A stretch of 42,500 nt of DNA from Glandiceps talaboti (GCF_964340395.1 NC_135557.1:24881563-24924062), one strand, 5' to 3'. Shown: positions 22,804-35,034, numbered from the stretch's first letter. Numbers and translations are program-made. The notes: generated by a model not told the origin, from the letters alone.

Positions 22804-25800
22804 GTACACAGAACACATTATTTGCAAATACACTTCGACTTTGACATAGAAAACATTTAGTAATTCAACCGATACCCAAATGATGTTATCTTACCCCAGG
22901 TATGTATTAGCAGTACGTTTACCTTTTTTCAAGTAATCCCAGACAGTGAGTTGGGTTTAGTCAAATAAATATGTCGCGTATTATCACATCACGCACATAA
23001 AAGATTTATTAGGACATTACCAGTGAAATACTGTGAATAAAGATTTGTACCTACGTAAATCTTCCTAACTAGTAATTGCATTGTACGATTTGATGCTTGT
23101 AAAAACACTAAGGAAGTCATTATACAACCACAATGAAACATATATTATAATCCCTATAGATGTATACCATGACAAGTTAATCAATCAGCTGCCTTAATCA
23201 GTAGAACAAGTTATTAGATCGAAATTTATCAGCCATAATGTGACGTGTGTTGTTCCTATTGATTGAAATATCGCATAACTAAACAAATGACAGTTGAATT
23301 GTCTATGGCAATGTTTGAAACTCAATGACGAATGACCCAAATAGTTGTCGTATTGTAAGGATGCTGAATGAAGTTTGCAACAAATATTCGTCATTATGGT
23401 GGACTAGTGTATGACGCAATTCACAAAATTACCCATAATTCACAATCCCTATATCCATCAATGGGCAGGACTTGTGTTTAACATTCTATCAGGTTAAAAC
23501 GGTAACCTCAGCTACCGTACATCTACCTGACTGACATTTCTATACATTTAAGCTTACTAAGCGATTATTTTGATGGAGTCTGCTTATTTATACACACTCA
23601 ATACACAACTATTCAATTGCTTAATACGCAGAGCGTGCTATTGTTAAACTTATAATTGTGTGTCTCTATAACATAATATACATGTACAGTAATACTTGTG
23701 ACATGTAAATGCGTGCTACTTTCACGTAAGAACTTAAAATAAACGTATGGTTCATCTATATACTACAGACAAGATGTCAACTTAGAGAGTAAATTGGACG
23801 ATATTTTAACGTTTTACATTCTATCATTTGAAGTGACTTTAATAAATGCAATACAGACACTGATAGAATCTACACGTCTGACATTATGTTTTTTTCTGAA
23901 ATAACGTGTCTTTGAATACATACCTGCTGCAGTGGTATTGAAAATTCGACATGCAGTGAGATAAAATGCACCGTAATTTTAATATACGGGATATTTTTGC
24001 TAAAAAGCCATAGAAACACTTGTTTGTGACAAAACAATACATTATTCTTCTTAATTATCTCCTACCTTATTTCAATAGTGTTATTAGAATACGAATAAAC
24101 AAATGATCCAGAATATAAAAAAGTGTGGATGTGCATTGCACTGTCGTATTTAAAGAACTTGCAAAGTGAACATCGCGTTTTACACTAAATTTGCTTGCAC
24201 ATGCTAGCATACTAAGCTTACGTATATATTGAACATGTTTACAATATGTTGCGCTATTTTCTATATTTGGAATGTTATTCTTTGGATCTAGTTACCCTCA
24301 CAACATGAGTGAAATGTTACATTGTATCAGATAGAATACTATACAATCACATTCCTAGCTTCATAACTAATTAATCACGAGTCTACACACAATGAAACAT
24401 CTGGTAATAGTTGTGTGCTTGGATAGTATGTAAGGTTAGCATTAGTATCTGCCATGCAATCCAAACCGAGAGAATGTTACTACTACGTGTTGTTGTTGGA
24501 TTGCATAAATAATTAGAGGATACAGTCCGTGGGGATGCTTATCCAAAAATCTGACTGAACATTTCTGAAATATCTGTACGATTATTTTTTTTAAAATACA
24601 TTTTCAACACAGATAGTTACACGATATATGTTCGGTACATGTTATTATATGTTATGTTGCCTGTTTATGTGTAATATTGGCATGCCAGGCTCAAGAGCTG
24701 ACAATACCAATTGATTGTAAAAAGCGTGTTTGTATGTAAGATACAAAAGGTAGCTATGTAACACTAATATATTCAAAAACGTTTAAACTCAGTCTGGGCT
24801 CTAATGCTATTGCAGAATAGGCTCAATCCCTGGTTATATGTTAAGGCTTTCAAGGACCTTTGTAAACCTATTTTAATGGTACTTAAACATGTGTTGATCA
24901 CTTGTATCAGTCTCTTGTTATTTTAAAGAACGGATTAGTAGTTGAAGTGAGGTAACGACGTCTCTACACACACCTCGTCAGCATGTGTATGTCAATTAAC
25001 TGATATGCAGCTGTTAACCAAGAGGGGAATTCACACTATATCAATAACACATGTCTGCTAAGCGTCAATACATCCTGCAAAAGCAGACCACAGCATAAAC
25101 CATAATATTATGACATGAGATCCTTGTCATCCGTGTTGTATTGGCAGGCGATCGACAGTTGAGTTTCCTTATCTGCGAAGGTTAACCAATGCAGCACCCA
25201 TGTATATTAAAAGATGAAACACATATGTTTTAATGATGCATACAGTGCCATACAACCTATATATTGTACATATTGCTTTTACTGGAAGTATTATAGGAGG
25301 AGTAATGTTTTAAACAGAAATAATGAGCGAAATTATAACCAGTATACTACGATACTAGACTATAATCATTGCAATAGTCATTAAAATGTTCATAGATCTG
25401 TGGAAAATCCACATGGGACATGCAGCGTGTCAATCAGAGACAAACGATTGACAAAACAGATAAAGTCAACTTTAAAATACAGAAATTTGTAAAGCAGAGA
25501 ATTATCTCCCGCAGTTTGAAGTCTTCACTAACGTCTGACTGTCGCCGATGAAAATTGCATCTGTTTCTAATATGAAAACATTAGATAACCGTTCACCCCA
25601 CAGATGATTGAAATGTCTCAATGTCGAATTTATTTCATTTGGAATGCTTTACAATGTACATAAATTTTATGTTACGTCATTCCGATATTCAAATTCGTCC
25701 CAGAAAATCCGTGAGTGATAGTCCAGATCGATATATTTTCGGTTTTATATTTTCTCTAGCCATACACTCCCTACACAATCCAGGAAAGACATAGTACAGG

Positions 25801-27028
25801 TTCACGCTCTGAACATTAACAAGATAGCGTGTGTACTATAGACTAAGAAAAGAAAGAAAAACACGGCTGTAAAAATTGTGAAACCCTTAACTTATAGATT
25901 TTTTAAATAAAAATCTGTAGACAAGAAAGAAAAGGAAATACATTGTTTGAACGTCGTGACAAGATATTGAGAAATTTGTGACAAAAGAGTGTACTGTAAC
26001 TTTAGTTCAATAGTTTACAATCGTGTCAAATTTACCATAAGAAACAACGTGTGGTTTACTTCCTGACAATAAATGTGACATGTCCGACGTTTTTCACAGG
26101 AAAATAAAAAGATGTACACTTCGTGACGGGATATTAAGTTCGCTTGAAAACAAATATATAAAAGTTACACATCATATTCTCACGAATATTTCTATAAATT
26201 GCAACATATCAGACTGAGTGTAGTCTACATTAAATTCTAATGCAAACCACTAGTATTATTATATACTATCGATATCAGGAAATATTGTCCTTTTCTTTAA
26301 GGGATTGTGCCAAAGGAGCCGAAAAAAATATTTAGCTTGAATGTTCAGTTTACATTTGTTCAATTGTGCTAATGACACATTTAAATCTAATACCTGAATT
26401 ACCAAGCTTAATACGACAGTTGTCATGTGCTCTTTGTTATGGACAATGTATGTAGTTTAGAAGTTCACGTATATATACTTGCATAATAAATGCAATAAAT
26501 TGATCATACAAATACATTTTTAACCGTTCATCGTGGATTCATACATCACAGACATTAGTTTCTAGACATATACATTTGGTGGTTTCCGACTCTCTGGGTG
26601 CCTAGTCCAGCACCTATGATCGTACTGGGTCAATGCCGACACGAATGTGGATATTGTACGCGTGTGTTTAGTGTATACTTGCATTGCATCCATGGTGACA
26701 AGAGTTGAAAGTGAGACTTTAGTAATAAGTTGTGTTATATAGTGAAAGCGCACTTGGAACGTACTGGAAATATACAAAATCTATTTTAAAAATATTTACT
26801 TTTTTGTAAATATTTTCATTAATTGCTATGCTATCAAAACGTTCTCATTATACAACTCCATTTAAGTTACTCAGCCATGCTGCACATGCTCAACTGCCTA
26901 TACTCGGTATGAATTGGATTCCAATTTGTTGCAAGACATGACTGTGTATTAAGATAGGAGACAATGTACTAAACTGAGCCAAAAAATAAAAATGCTCTAG
27001 TAACCGACTTCGTCATGATAATAATTGG
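22804..27028. other. 4.2 kb upstream of the receptor gene; no coding sequence seen
   Basis: A+T-rich, with no frame above 71 codons that looks real. Because a splice acceptor lies just 5' of the receptor ATG, part of this stretch may be a 5' UTR intron and may hold a non-coding first exon and promoter. I cannot place either from sequence alone. Confidence 0.5.
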
Positions 27029-27047
27029 TATCTTAATTTTATTTCAG
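27029..27047 (+). promoter_or_regulatory. Probable 3' splice acceptor of a 5' UTR intron
   Basis: A T-rich tract ending in tttatttcag stands immediately before attcagaATGG. The AG is at 27046-27047, eight bases before the start codon. This matches a metazoan 3' splice site and suggests that the receptor has a non-coding 5' exon with an otherwise uninterrupted coding exon, an arrangement common among rhodopsin-family receptor genes. A cDNA would decide. Confidence 0.6.
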
Positions 27048-27054
27048 ATTCAGA

Positions 27055-28416
27055 ATGGATGGACGTAATTTGACGACGTTAATGACCTCTGACATGAGCT
27101 ATGACGACACAGATTACGAATACGACACCCAAGTCGTCACTGAAGCCGAAGCTGCTATTATAACGATTGCAATGCCGCTCGTTTTCATCATCGGTTGCCT
27201 TGGCAACATACTGACAATATTTGTAATTCTGAGGGTCAAGGAAATGCGAACGGTGACAAACTATTTTCTTGTTAACCTGGCAGTTGCTGATTTACTGTTT
27301 TTGATCATGGTCGTGCCACCCAAATTTTTGATGTTCTTCATTTCACCAATTCGCCTGGTCAACAATTTTAGTTACCTAGGAGAAGTTGGATGTAAGCTGC
27401 TGTCATACGGTCCAAGAGTGGTACAAGGTGTTTCTTGTTTTATAATTCTCACGCTGACCATAGAGAGATATTTCGCCATATGCTGGCCACTCAAATTTCG
27501 AAGGATACGTACTCGTAAGAAAGCTGTAATGGTTGGTGGAGCTTTGTGGATGCTTGCTCTAGTCTTTGCACTGCCACATGTTTACTTTCCAGGCATTGTA
27601 ACTGAAAATATTACGGATTTTAATATTACTGAGAAATATTGTAAGCCTTGTGGAGAAGGGCGGAAATGTGATTACTACGTCATCTATAGCAAAGTCGATG
27701 AAATCATTTTTCTTTGCATTGTTCCAGTTCTAGTTGTCCTATACATCTCGATGTTAATGAGACTACGCACTGCGGCACGATTCGGGAAAGCGGCACACGT
27801 TAAAAGTTCGAACTCTATGGCGGCGAAGAGACAGCTGATCAGAATGCTCGGCGCTACTGTCACCGTGTACTTAATATGTGTGGGGTGTTTCCGTGTATTT
27901 GGCCTAATGATCTTATTTGACAACAATTACAGTCGTCAGACAATTGTATTGAGTACAGCAAGAGTACTATTGTACATTAATGCCGCCATTAATCCCATAA
28001 TATACAATGTCTTCAGCAAAACTTTCAGAACAGCATTCCTTAAAGTACTGCGTTGTCAAGCACAAACGACACATTCTGGAGATGAAGATTCAAGTGACAG
28101 TGTTGCCTTGACAACTACAACTGATGAGTGGTTAAGAAATTCAAAGAAATCTTTTCGAAAGTGGCGTTCTCGCTCACGGAAATCCGTACAGAAAAATGGA
28201 TCATGTAAACGCCCAAACGGGTCATATCGACGATCAAATGGATCAAATCGTCGAGTTAATGTGTCATCTCCTAGACCAAATGGTTCTCCTCGCCAAAAGC
28301 CTGAAATTTCTCGCCAAACAAGTGTAACATTCAACCTTGAAGAAAATAGGGGGCGCCATTGTGCAAGTGTTTTCTCTAACGGAAAGAGATCAAATGTATC
28401 AGGCCAAGTAGTGTAA
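27055..28416 (+). CDS. Rhodopsin-family peptide GPCR (TRH/ghrelin-receptor-like)
   Basis: A 453-residue seven-helix receptor for the plasma membrane, complete in one exon. The start has A at -3 and G at +4, an in-frame TAA at 27034-27036 and a likely splice acceptor just upstream. The N-terminus is acidic with an N-glycosylation site (N5). Visible class A landmarks: G50-N51 in TM1, NLAVADLL with D79 in TM2, C113 at the top of TM3, E137-R138-Y139 (an ERY form of DRY), W165 in TM4, an extracellular loop 2 with NIT sites and Cys196/199/205, P224 in TM5, NPIIY (313-317) in TM7, then C334 as a possible palmitoylation site. TM6 is odd: at the CWxP position it reads C275-V-G-C278. The tail (about 335-453) is rich in Ser, Arg and repeated Asn-Gly-Ser. 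The family is inferred from general resemblance to peptide receptors; the ligand is unknown and Gq coupling would be a guess. Confidence 0.93.
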   Translation: MDGRNLTTLMTSDMSYDDTDYEYDTQVVTEAEAAIITIAMPLVFIIGCLGNILTIFVILRVKEMRTVTNYFLVNLAVADLLFLIMVVPPKFLMFFISPIRLVNNFSYLGEVGCKLLSYGPRVVQGVSCFIILTLTIERYFAICWPLKFRRIRTRKKAVMVGGALWMLALVFALPHVYFPGIVTENITDFNITEKYCKPCGEGRKCDYYVIYSKVDEIIFLCIVPVLVVLYISMLMRLRTAARFGKAAHVKSSNSMAAKRQLIRMLGATVTVYLICVGCFRVFGLMILFDNNYSRQTIVLSTARVLLYINAAINPIIYNVFSKTFRTAFLKVLRCQAQTTHSGDEDSSDSVALTTTTDEWLRNSKKSFRKWRSRSRKSVQKNGSCKRPNGSYRRSNGSNRRVNVSSPRPNGSPRQKPEISRQTSVTFNLEENRGRHCASVFSNGKRSNVSGQVV

Positions 28417-29204
28417 CTTATATAACCACCGGTAGATTTTAATTATCTCCATTACAAATACTACTACATGCATACACGGCATAGATGCACACACGTCAAA
28501 TTGGTCGTCTCCATGTCGTACTATTACAGAATCGATGTATTGATTTCACATGTACTTTCAAACTATTTAGATAGGTAACAAACTAACGATTATTAAGTAC
28601 GGCACATATTACAGTTATATGATCTACATTCTTAAGTTTTACAGTTTTTCAATAGTTAAGGTAGAATGTTCCCGGATCGAATTTCACGGAAATTCAAAGT
28701 TCCGTAAATTACTCCAAACTTTTCGCGACAGCTTGGGTGTGCACCGATTTGGTTTCAAGGAAATCGAAAATTTGTGTTAACAGAGTATTCGGCGGCCATA
28801 TTAGATTTTTGAATGACTTGATTTTGGGAACCTTTGACCTCCATTTCAAAATGGTTTACGGTAATCCTTATGTGTTTTTTTCGAAGGAGGCGTTAGAGTC
28901 TTCTCTAAAAAGGATTATTGAAAGGTTAAATATTTTATTCTCGAGGTACATTTCACAAAGTGGTATGCAGGAACAGTGAGCCGTTGTTAACCTTCTAATA
29001 GGCTTAACATACAGGTATATGTGATTATGCATTTCTTTAGTGGCGGGTGTAAGTGAGCGATTAAACATTCGAGTGTTGATATTATTTCGTTAAGCCTATA
29101 CTTTATTTCTTTCTTAAGATCTTAAAAAACTTTGTATTGAGAATTCTTTAGGAATTCTAACATTTGATAGTAATAGTAATAATATTGACTATATTTAAAG
29201 TTCT
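28417..29204. other. 3' flank of the receptor gene, partly repeat-like
   Basis: Likely holds the receptor 3' UTR, but I see no AATAAA close to the stop codon. From about 28661 (aaggtagaatgttcccgg) the sequence is richer in G+C, with a small inverted repeat acggaa/ttccgt at 28689-28708, and may be an old dispersed repeat. The 80-codon frame at 28737-28979 has no recognised domain. Confidence 0.45.
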
Positions 29205-29402
29205 AGCTTTGCCAGGATATAACCTTACCTTTGCCAGGATATAACCTTACCTGGGTCACTATATAACCTTACCTTTGCCAGGATATAACCTTACCTTGGT
29301 CACTAGATAACCTTACCTTGGTCAGTATATAACCTTACCTTGGTCACTAGATAACCTTACCCTGGTCAGGATATAACCTTACCTTGGTCAGGATATAATG
29401 TA
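29205..29402. repeat. Minisatellite, 22-bp unit, about 9 copies
   Basis: Unit of the form ataaccttacctt(g/t)g(t/c)ca(g/c)t/ga. Two variants alternate, one with gccagg and one with gtcacta, which shows unequal exchange between copies. Ends just before the element at 29417. Confidence 0.93.
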
Positions 29403-29416
29403 TTTGCATGTATATA

Positions 29417-29840
29417 TGTTACACCCAATCTGTGAAATTGCCCAATTCATGAAATGTGCATGTAACTTTGCCGAGTTCATAAAATAGTCAACCTTATGCA
29501 AATGAGAGTACAGATTATGATCTAAAAGGAGCGAAATTAATTTTTTTGGAAGAGTTTTGAACTGGGTGTTGATTATCGAACTCTATTCAAAACACAAGCT
29601 ATACTGAATTATTATAAAATAAGAAATGTGAAGTGATGAGTTTGTAAATATATGATAATAAAGTTGTTTGAAACTTATTCTTGTTTGTGTGTGTCCTATA
29701 AAAGATGCTCATTTCATGCATTGGGCATATCTTACCATACCCACTTCATAACCTGGGCAACACGATTGTCTATTTCATGAACTCGGCAAAGTTACCTTCC
29801 CATTTTATGAATTGGGCAATTTCACAGATTAGGTGTAACA
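29417..29840. mobile_element. 424-bp non-autonomous element with 71-bp terminal inverted repeats
   Basis: Left end 29417-29487 (tgttacacccaatctgtgaa...) and right end 29770-29840 are reverse complements with only a few mismatches. The flanks are tatata on both sides, so a TA-rich target duplication is possible but cannot be proven in this context. Inside the right end the motif ttcat-n-tgggca recurs at intervals (about 29711, 29742, 29774, 29804), like subterminal transposase-binding repeats. The A+T-rich interior has no coding sequence. A solo left end of the same family lies at 9496-9566. Confidence 0.85.
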
Positions 29841-31830
29841 TATATACTATTACAATTGTCCTGTACAATTATTACATTACGTAAGTGCAAATCGTTGTCT
29901 TAATTTTACTCGTCTCCTCTTTATGTATAATGCGATTTATAAATCAAACAAAACAAAACAAAACAAAACAATACACTACAATTTAAAACAATACACAATG
30001 TAGTATTACCTCTCCATTTACCAACGTATGCAAAATGTGAACAAACATTTACATGTTCTCGTCAAATATTAATATAGATAATTAGGCAAACGCCACAAAA
30101 AATTACTATGATTTGTATACCCCATTTCCCAAATTACACGCCTACCCTATCGGATGACGTAATCATACATACCCAGTAACGTTGGCACTTACCAGTGAAG
30201 TACAATAAATCAGATTGTGTCTTGCATGAATTAACACCAAGCGTCAGACTGTCTATCCACCCATTGTCAAAACCTAGTTTCCAACACTTGCGACCTGTTG
30301 CGGCAGATTTATGACTACCTTATTGGAATGCTTTCTGTATGTACAGTAAGAGTATAAGACGAATCCCATTTGTAGTTTGATGCGATGTTTGACATCCCAA
30401 TCTCGATACAATGTAACGCTTTAAGATTACTGACGTCATTGAATAGTTGCTGTTGTTTTGGCTGCTGTGGATAACCTTAGTACGACATATCAATATCAAT
30501 AATGCATGGTTATAGTATGTTGGACTATGCTGACGATGTAGTTAAAGACTCTAACACATTGCAAACAATATGTTCGGTTTTTGTAAGGTTGTCATTGACT
30601 ATGATGTGTTTGCTTTCATACTCAAGACGTGTTGAGATCGAAACGATTCTTATGCGTGAATTGTCAGGACACTCTGGTAAAGCAGAAACAGTAACCGCGT
30701 TCACATTACTGTTCTACATGATGTCCATTACATACGAATGTTTCCAAATGTTTCCGAATGGAGCACTTTTGATGCCTGCTTCATACCTTTGACACACTTA
30801 ATTAAGTTAGGTGATAATTATCATCTTATATATAGTGTAGAATACTTACAGTGAATTTCACAATTCTGTTCATCTTTTCTGTTTGATACAGCCATACAGA
30901 AACCAACAAGAAACTGTATGATGCCACACTTCAATAGCAAGGTCGCATTTTTGCTACATTTAGTCTAAATGAAAAAAAAAACAGCATTTGTAACTCCATG
31001 CAGACATTAGGGAGCCAATGCTTTACTTAGTATCAAACACCCCGAGGAAGGACGCGTAAAATGTCACAATGTTCATTAGATGTCTGTACGGTGGCATATG
31101 TAGTTCATTTCACTTAGACAAAATGTAGCAAGAAACTGTACTCGTTCAATCTCGCTATCTTAAGGGTAACATATCCAGCTTCTTATTGGCTTCTGCATGG
31201 TTGTATCAGACAGAAAAGCCGAGCCGTATTGTGAAATTCGCTGTATTATAAAACGCTGATTAAATCAAGACATGATTAAGTGTCTAAAAAATAACCAAAC
31301 CTGACGTGATATTATAATCTTTGAAAGATTCCCTTATTGTTTTGTTAGTGCAATTCCCAAATTATTACATTAATGTAAACCACTAAAATTCACCCCTCGG
31401 GTTTGTTAACTTAAAAATACATATAATATATAGTCACCTGTTAGACAATTCAAAGGTCTGTCATATAGCTATTTCATACTCATACATGTTCTTAACCAAT
31501 TAACTGACGAACGTAAAAATCAAACTTATTAAAATACTCTTACTTCTAGGAAATTATGGTAATACTTTAACATGTTTATTGTTAGCCTAAATTTATAGAA
31601 TGACACTGTTTCGTTTTAACTACCTTTAAATGAATATCGCTCATGTAATACTATGCGACAAAGATTGTTACTAAGTTGTTATGTAACTGTATTGAGAATA
31701 CAATAAATAATATTATCAAATGTATTGTGTGCTACCTTGAAAGTCATTAACAACCAGATGTGAGGTGTTGCTGAATTAACATGGATGTATCAGATATCTC
31801 CATAATTAGATACATGTACTGATGAAAGAT
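29841..31830. other. A+T-rich non-coding stretch
   Basis: No supported gene in 2 kb. A short (AAAAC)n run lies at about 29945-29970. The 96-codon frame at 30502-30792 has no recognisable domain or splice context and is not called. Confidence 0.5.
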
Positions 31831-32192
31831 ACATACATTGCATACATACAAATACACACATAAATAAATACATACATACATACATACATACATACATACA
31901 TACACACACATACATACATACATACATACATACATACATACATACATACATACATACATACATACATAAATGCATGCATGCATACATACATACATACATA
32001 CACACACATACATACATACATACATACATACATACATACATACATACATACATACATACACACATACACACATATACATACATACATACATACATACACA
32101 CACATACATACATACATACATACATACATACATACATACATACATACATACATACATACATACATACATACATACATAAATACATACATACA
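31831..32192. repeat. (TACA)n microsatellite, about 360 bp
   Basis: TACA units with CACA, AATA and one TGCATGCATG interruption near 31971. It is the longest tetranucleotide array in the window. All 70- to 150-codon frames over it on both strands are artefacts. Confidence 0.98.
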
Positions 32193-33055
32193 TCCAATTC
32201 CTTTGTATATTGCATATTTGATTATTGAGATAATGGTAAATGTACTAAGTTAACAGATGTCTACATGGCTGACGACATGTGTGAAATGTTAATCACTGAC
32301 AAAATGCCAAATGATTATTCCAAAACACATTGATTGGACAATGACATTTGCGGTAAATACAAGACGGCGTGAACCTGAGATTGATGTCCAGAAGATGATA
32401 TAGAACAGGTATGGAAATGTTTTGACATTAATTGATGACATTGGCCTTTTTTAAATAAAAAGTATTTGCTACATATTTGTTATATTATCAATAACATCAC
32501 CAATGTCCCACGTACGTTTGAGGATGAGATTAACGATATGACACTCAACTATTTTTCTATGATTTGATTTTTCATTTTGTGTTTAAATGGTTTGCAAAGA
32601 ATAAATGAAAGCATCAACAAATAAATTCTAAGGTGTTTATAAATACAATGCTCGATCTCCAAATACGCCTTGATATAACGCCCTCTAGGGTACAATTCGT
32701 TTACCATCAGGTGGTGAATATACATGTGTCTCCTGTAACCATACTCTTGATCATGACAGCCAAACAGCCAGACAGTATGGCCGAAATTAGAAAATTAAAT
32801 TTTCTTATGAATGACAGTGATGCTGCACTACAGATGGTAACAAATTACACCCCTCGACTACATAAAATGTACTAAATATTGACAAATTGAACTTTATAAA
32901 AATACTCTTTCTGTATTTAATTTTATTACTTTCAGCTGTAAGTAATGTGACTTTCTGTTGGTTGTTTGTAATGTGAAGTTTAATCATGTATTTGTTTAAC
33001 TGTACTTATGTTTCCTTGTTTAGGCAATGTTTTTTAAAGAAGAATTCGTCAGTAA
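32193..33055. other. A+T-rich non-coding stretch
   Basis: Nothing recognised. The 80-codon frame at 32633-32875 is unsupported. Confidence 0.5.
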
Positions 33056-33201
33056 AATGAATATGAATATAAATATGAATAAAAATATGAATATGAATAT
33101 ACACACATACATGCATACATGCATGCATACATACATACATACATACATACATACATACATACATACATACACACATACATACATACATACATACATACAT
33201 T
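33056..33201. repeat. (ATGAAT)n then (TACA)n compound microsatellite
   Basis: About seven hexamer-like atgaat/aaatat units (33056-33098) run into ATGC/TACA units with one cacaca interruption. Frames over it are artefacts. Confidence 0.95.
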
Positions 33202-34926
33202 GTACATTTTTGTTTGCTCTAAGATATTTACCGAGGGTTCTGTTTTTTGAAAATAAAGTTGATATTGTTATGTTAGGTACATATTCTATGTAGACAAACA
33301 CACCCTGTACGGCTTCAAAGGATTATATTGGCTGGTTATGTGTCTGCATGTACGGATGCATCCATTTGTGTTATTGTTGCTGCTGCTGATGATGGTGGTG
33401 GTTATTTTATTTCTCAGCTTGTGAATGCGTGCGTGCATTCGAGCGCGATTGACTACGCTTTGAATGCACTCTGTCAGATGCAAATGATCACTTACGTTAC
33501 TTATTGGTAATTTCATTTGTAGTTTAATCGTCTTAAAGTGAGAAGTAGTTTGTTTGCTACTCACATTTAGTTGGAAATAACATACTCTGGACAGTTGAAC
33601 CTCCCTGGAGATACATTATGTTTTGACCTTGATCGTCGTTATAGTCAATTCTGGTGAGACATGTCATGCTTGGCTTTACGTGTATCAGATCACTAAGTGG
33701 TCTTTGATGAGCTAGGCACGGTTTAATTACACCCATGAGCGATTTGCTCACATAATTTCATTACTTCTAAGCTTGTTTTCACACTGGGTAAAATTTAACG
33801 AGGTGAGATGTATTATACAGAATGCTTATGAAATGTAGTAGTGTAGTAGTGATGTGAATTCGATATGTGTGTGAACTAGCTATACTTAATTATAGAACTT
33901 CTATTAGATGAGTGTTGTGCGTATGGCAGTGTTTGAAAATTTAGAGATGGTCGCATAGATGGTATTCGACCACTATCAGGTCAAAATTCAAATCTTGTGT
34001 TTTTTACTGAATCTTCAATAAAGCTGTATCAAAGTCATTCATATTATAGGTTAACCATAATACTGTAACGGTACTGTTTCATTTCCGATTTTAGCTTTGT
34101 GCATGCAATCAAGAATTATTTGCTAAACATGAAATTGCTCCCAACAGTCCTAGTGACATTTTTCAACAGTTTCCTTTTCTTCTCATATCGTCTCTAGGTA
34201 CCGTAGATGCACACACACACACACAGAGAATATTTGGTGGAAACAAATGAGTTATCACCTCTTTCTCAAACGTACATTTTCAACGGTAGACCCTTTCAAA
34301 CCCTGACACATCCATTTGTATCAATATGTGCTAACGATAGGTACAGCTTACAGACAATTGTTATATTTTGTGTTACACCAATATACATATATATGCCAAT
34401 ACTCGTTTGATTTTTAATCACAAAGCTATCCCAAGTTTACTCGTTTATGTTTTAAAGTCAGATCTAGACAACACGGTACTACATTTTATTTTAATTACGG
34501 CAAGGAGATTACTTTAAAAGCAACTCGCAATATAATTTGGTGCAAGTTGCTCCAAGCTGTATATACAATTCAAGATGAACACAGATGAGAGAAGGTACAT
34601 ACTTTTACGCTTACTGTAACTTCCCTTGAAGAACATCGGTAATTGAGTCTCGGGTTTATGATGTGTGAACTATTCGTTTCAAATAGATTTCGTGATGGCG
34701 ACTTCAAATCTCGGGGGCTTAGCGCTAGGAGTTTTAAACGTCGTAAAACCGAACAGCCAATCAATAGTGAAAGATTACATTAGCTACGTGACATTCATCA
34801 TATTTGTGATGGCTTGTGTACTTGAATTATTAATTATATACGGGATTTAGATCTCTAGAAGATATTTTACAAATAGTTGATCAATAACACAATAGGTAAA
34901 CTTTAAACAAACAAGGGGTTATATTT
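33202..34926. other. Non-coding stretch with one weak coding candidate
   Basis: Frames on both strands (up to 92 codons at 33286-33564) lack recognisable domains. A short CA run lies at 34210-34225. The only frame with protein-like character is at 34665-34850 and is listed separately with low confidence. Confidence 0.45.
34665..34850 (+). CDS. Weak candidate: 61-codon frame with one membrane segment
   Basis: The frame encodes a short peptide ending in a hydrophobic run (YVTFIIFVMACVLELLIIYG, about residues 41-60) that could form a membrane helix. The preceding stretch is polar with few low-complexity runs. A ttcgtttcaaatag sequence just after the first codons could act as a splice acceptor, so it might be the last exon of a gene or an exon relic. 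I do not recognise the family, and an A+T-rich sequence easily gives chance hydrophobic frames. Treat as doubtful. Confidence 0.15.
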   Translation: MNYSFQIDFVMATSNLGGLALGVLNVVKPNSQSIVKDYISYVTFIIFVMACVLELLIIYGI

Positions 34927-34947
34927 ACTACTACTACTACTACTACT

Positions 34948-34988
<41 letters not shown>

Positions 34989-35000
34989 AGCAGCAACAGC

Positions 35001-35034
<34 letters not shown>

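Noticed and set aside
24800-24850. ggctcaatccctgg stretch resembling a tRNA B-box
   Set aside because: No matching A-box at the right distance and no cloverleaf could be drawn, so no tRNA is called.
28056-28334. 92-codon frame on the - strand rich in Arg-Phe-Asp-Pro
   Set aside because: It is the antisense of the repetitive receptor tail; the receptor frame on + has clear family support.
30502-30792. 96-codon frame starting with Met-His-Gly-Tyr
   Set aside because: No family resemblance, no splice or promoter context, and its length is within chance expectation.
31747-32253. Overlapping 70- to 150-codon frames on both strands rich in Cys-Met-Tyr-Val or Ile-His-Thr-Tyr
   Set aside because: They are the translation of a TACA/ATGT tetranucleotide array in each frame; the same holds for such frames at 0.2, 12.7, 17.9, 33.1, 36.6, 39.4 and 40.8 kb.
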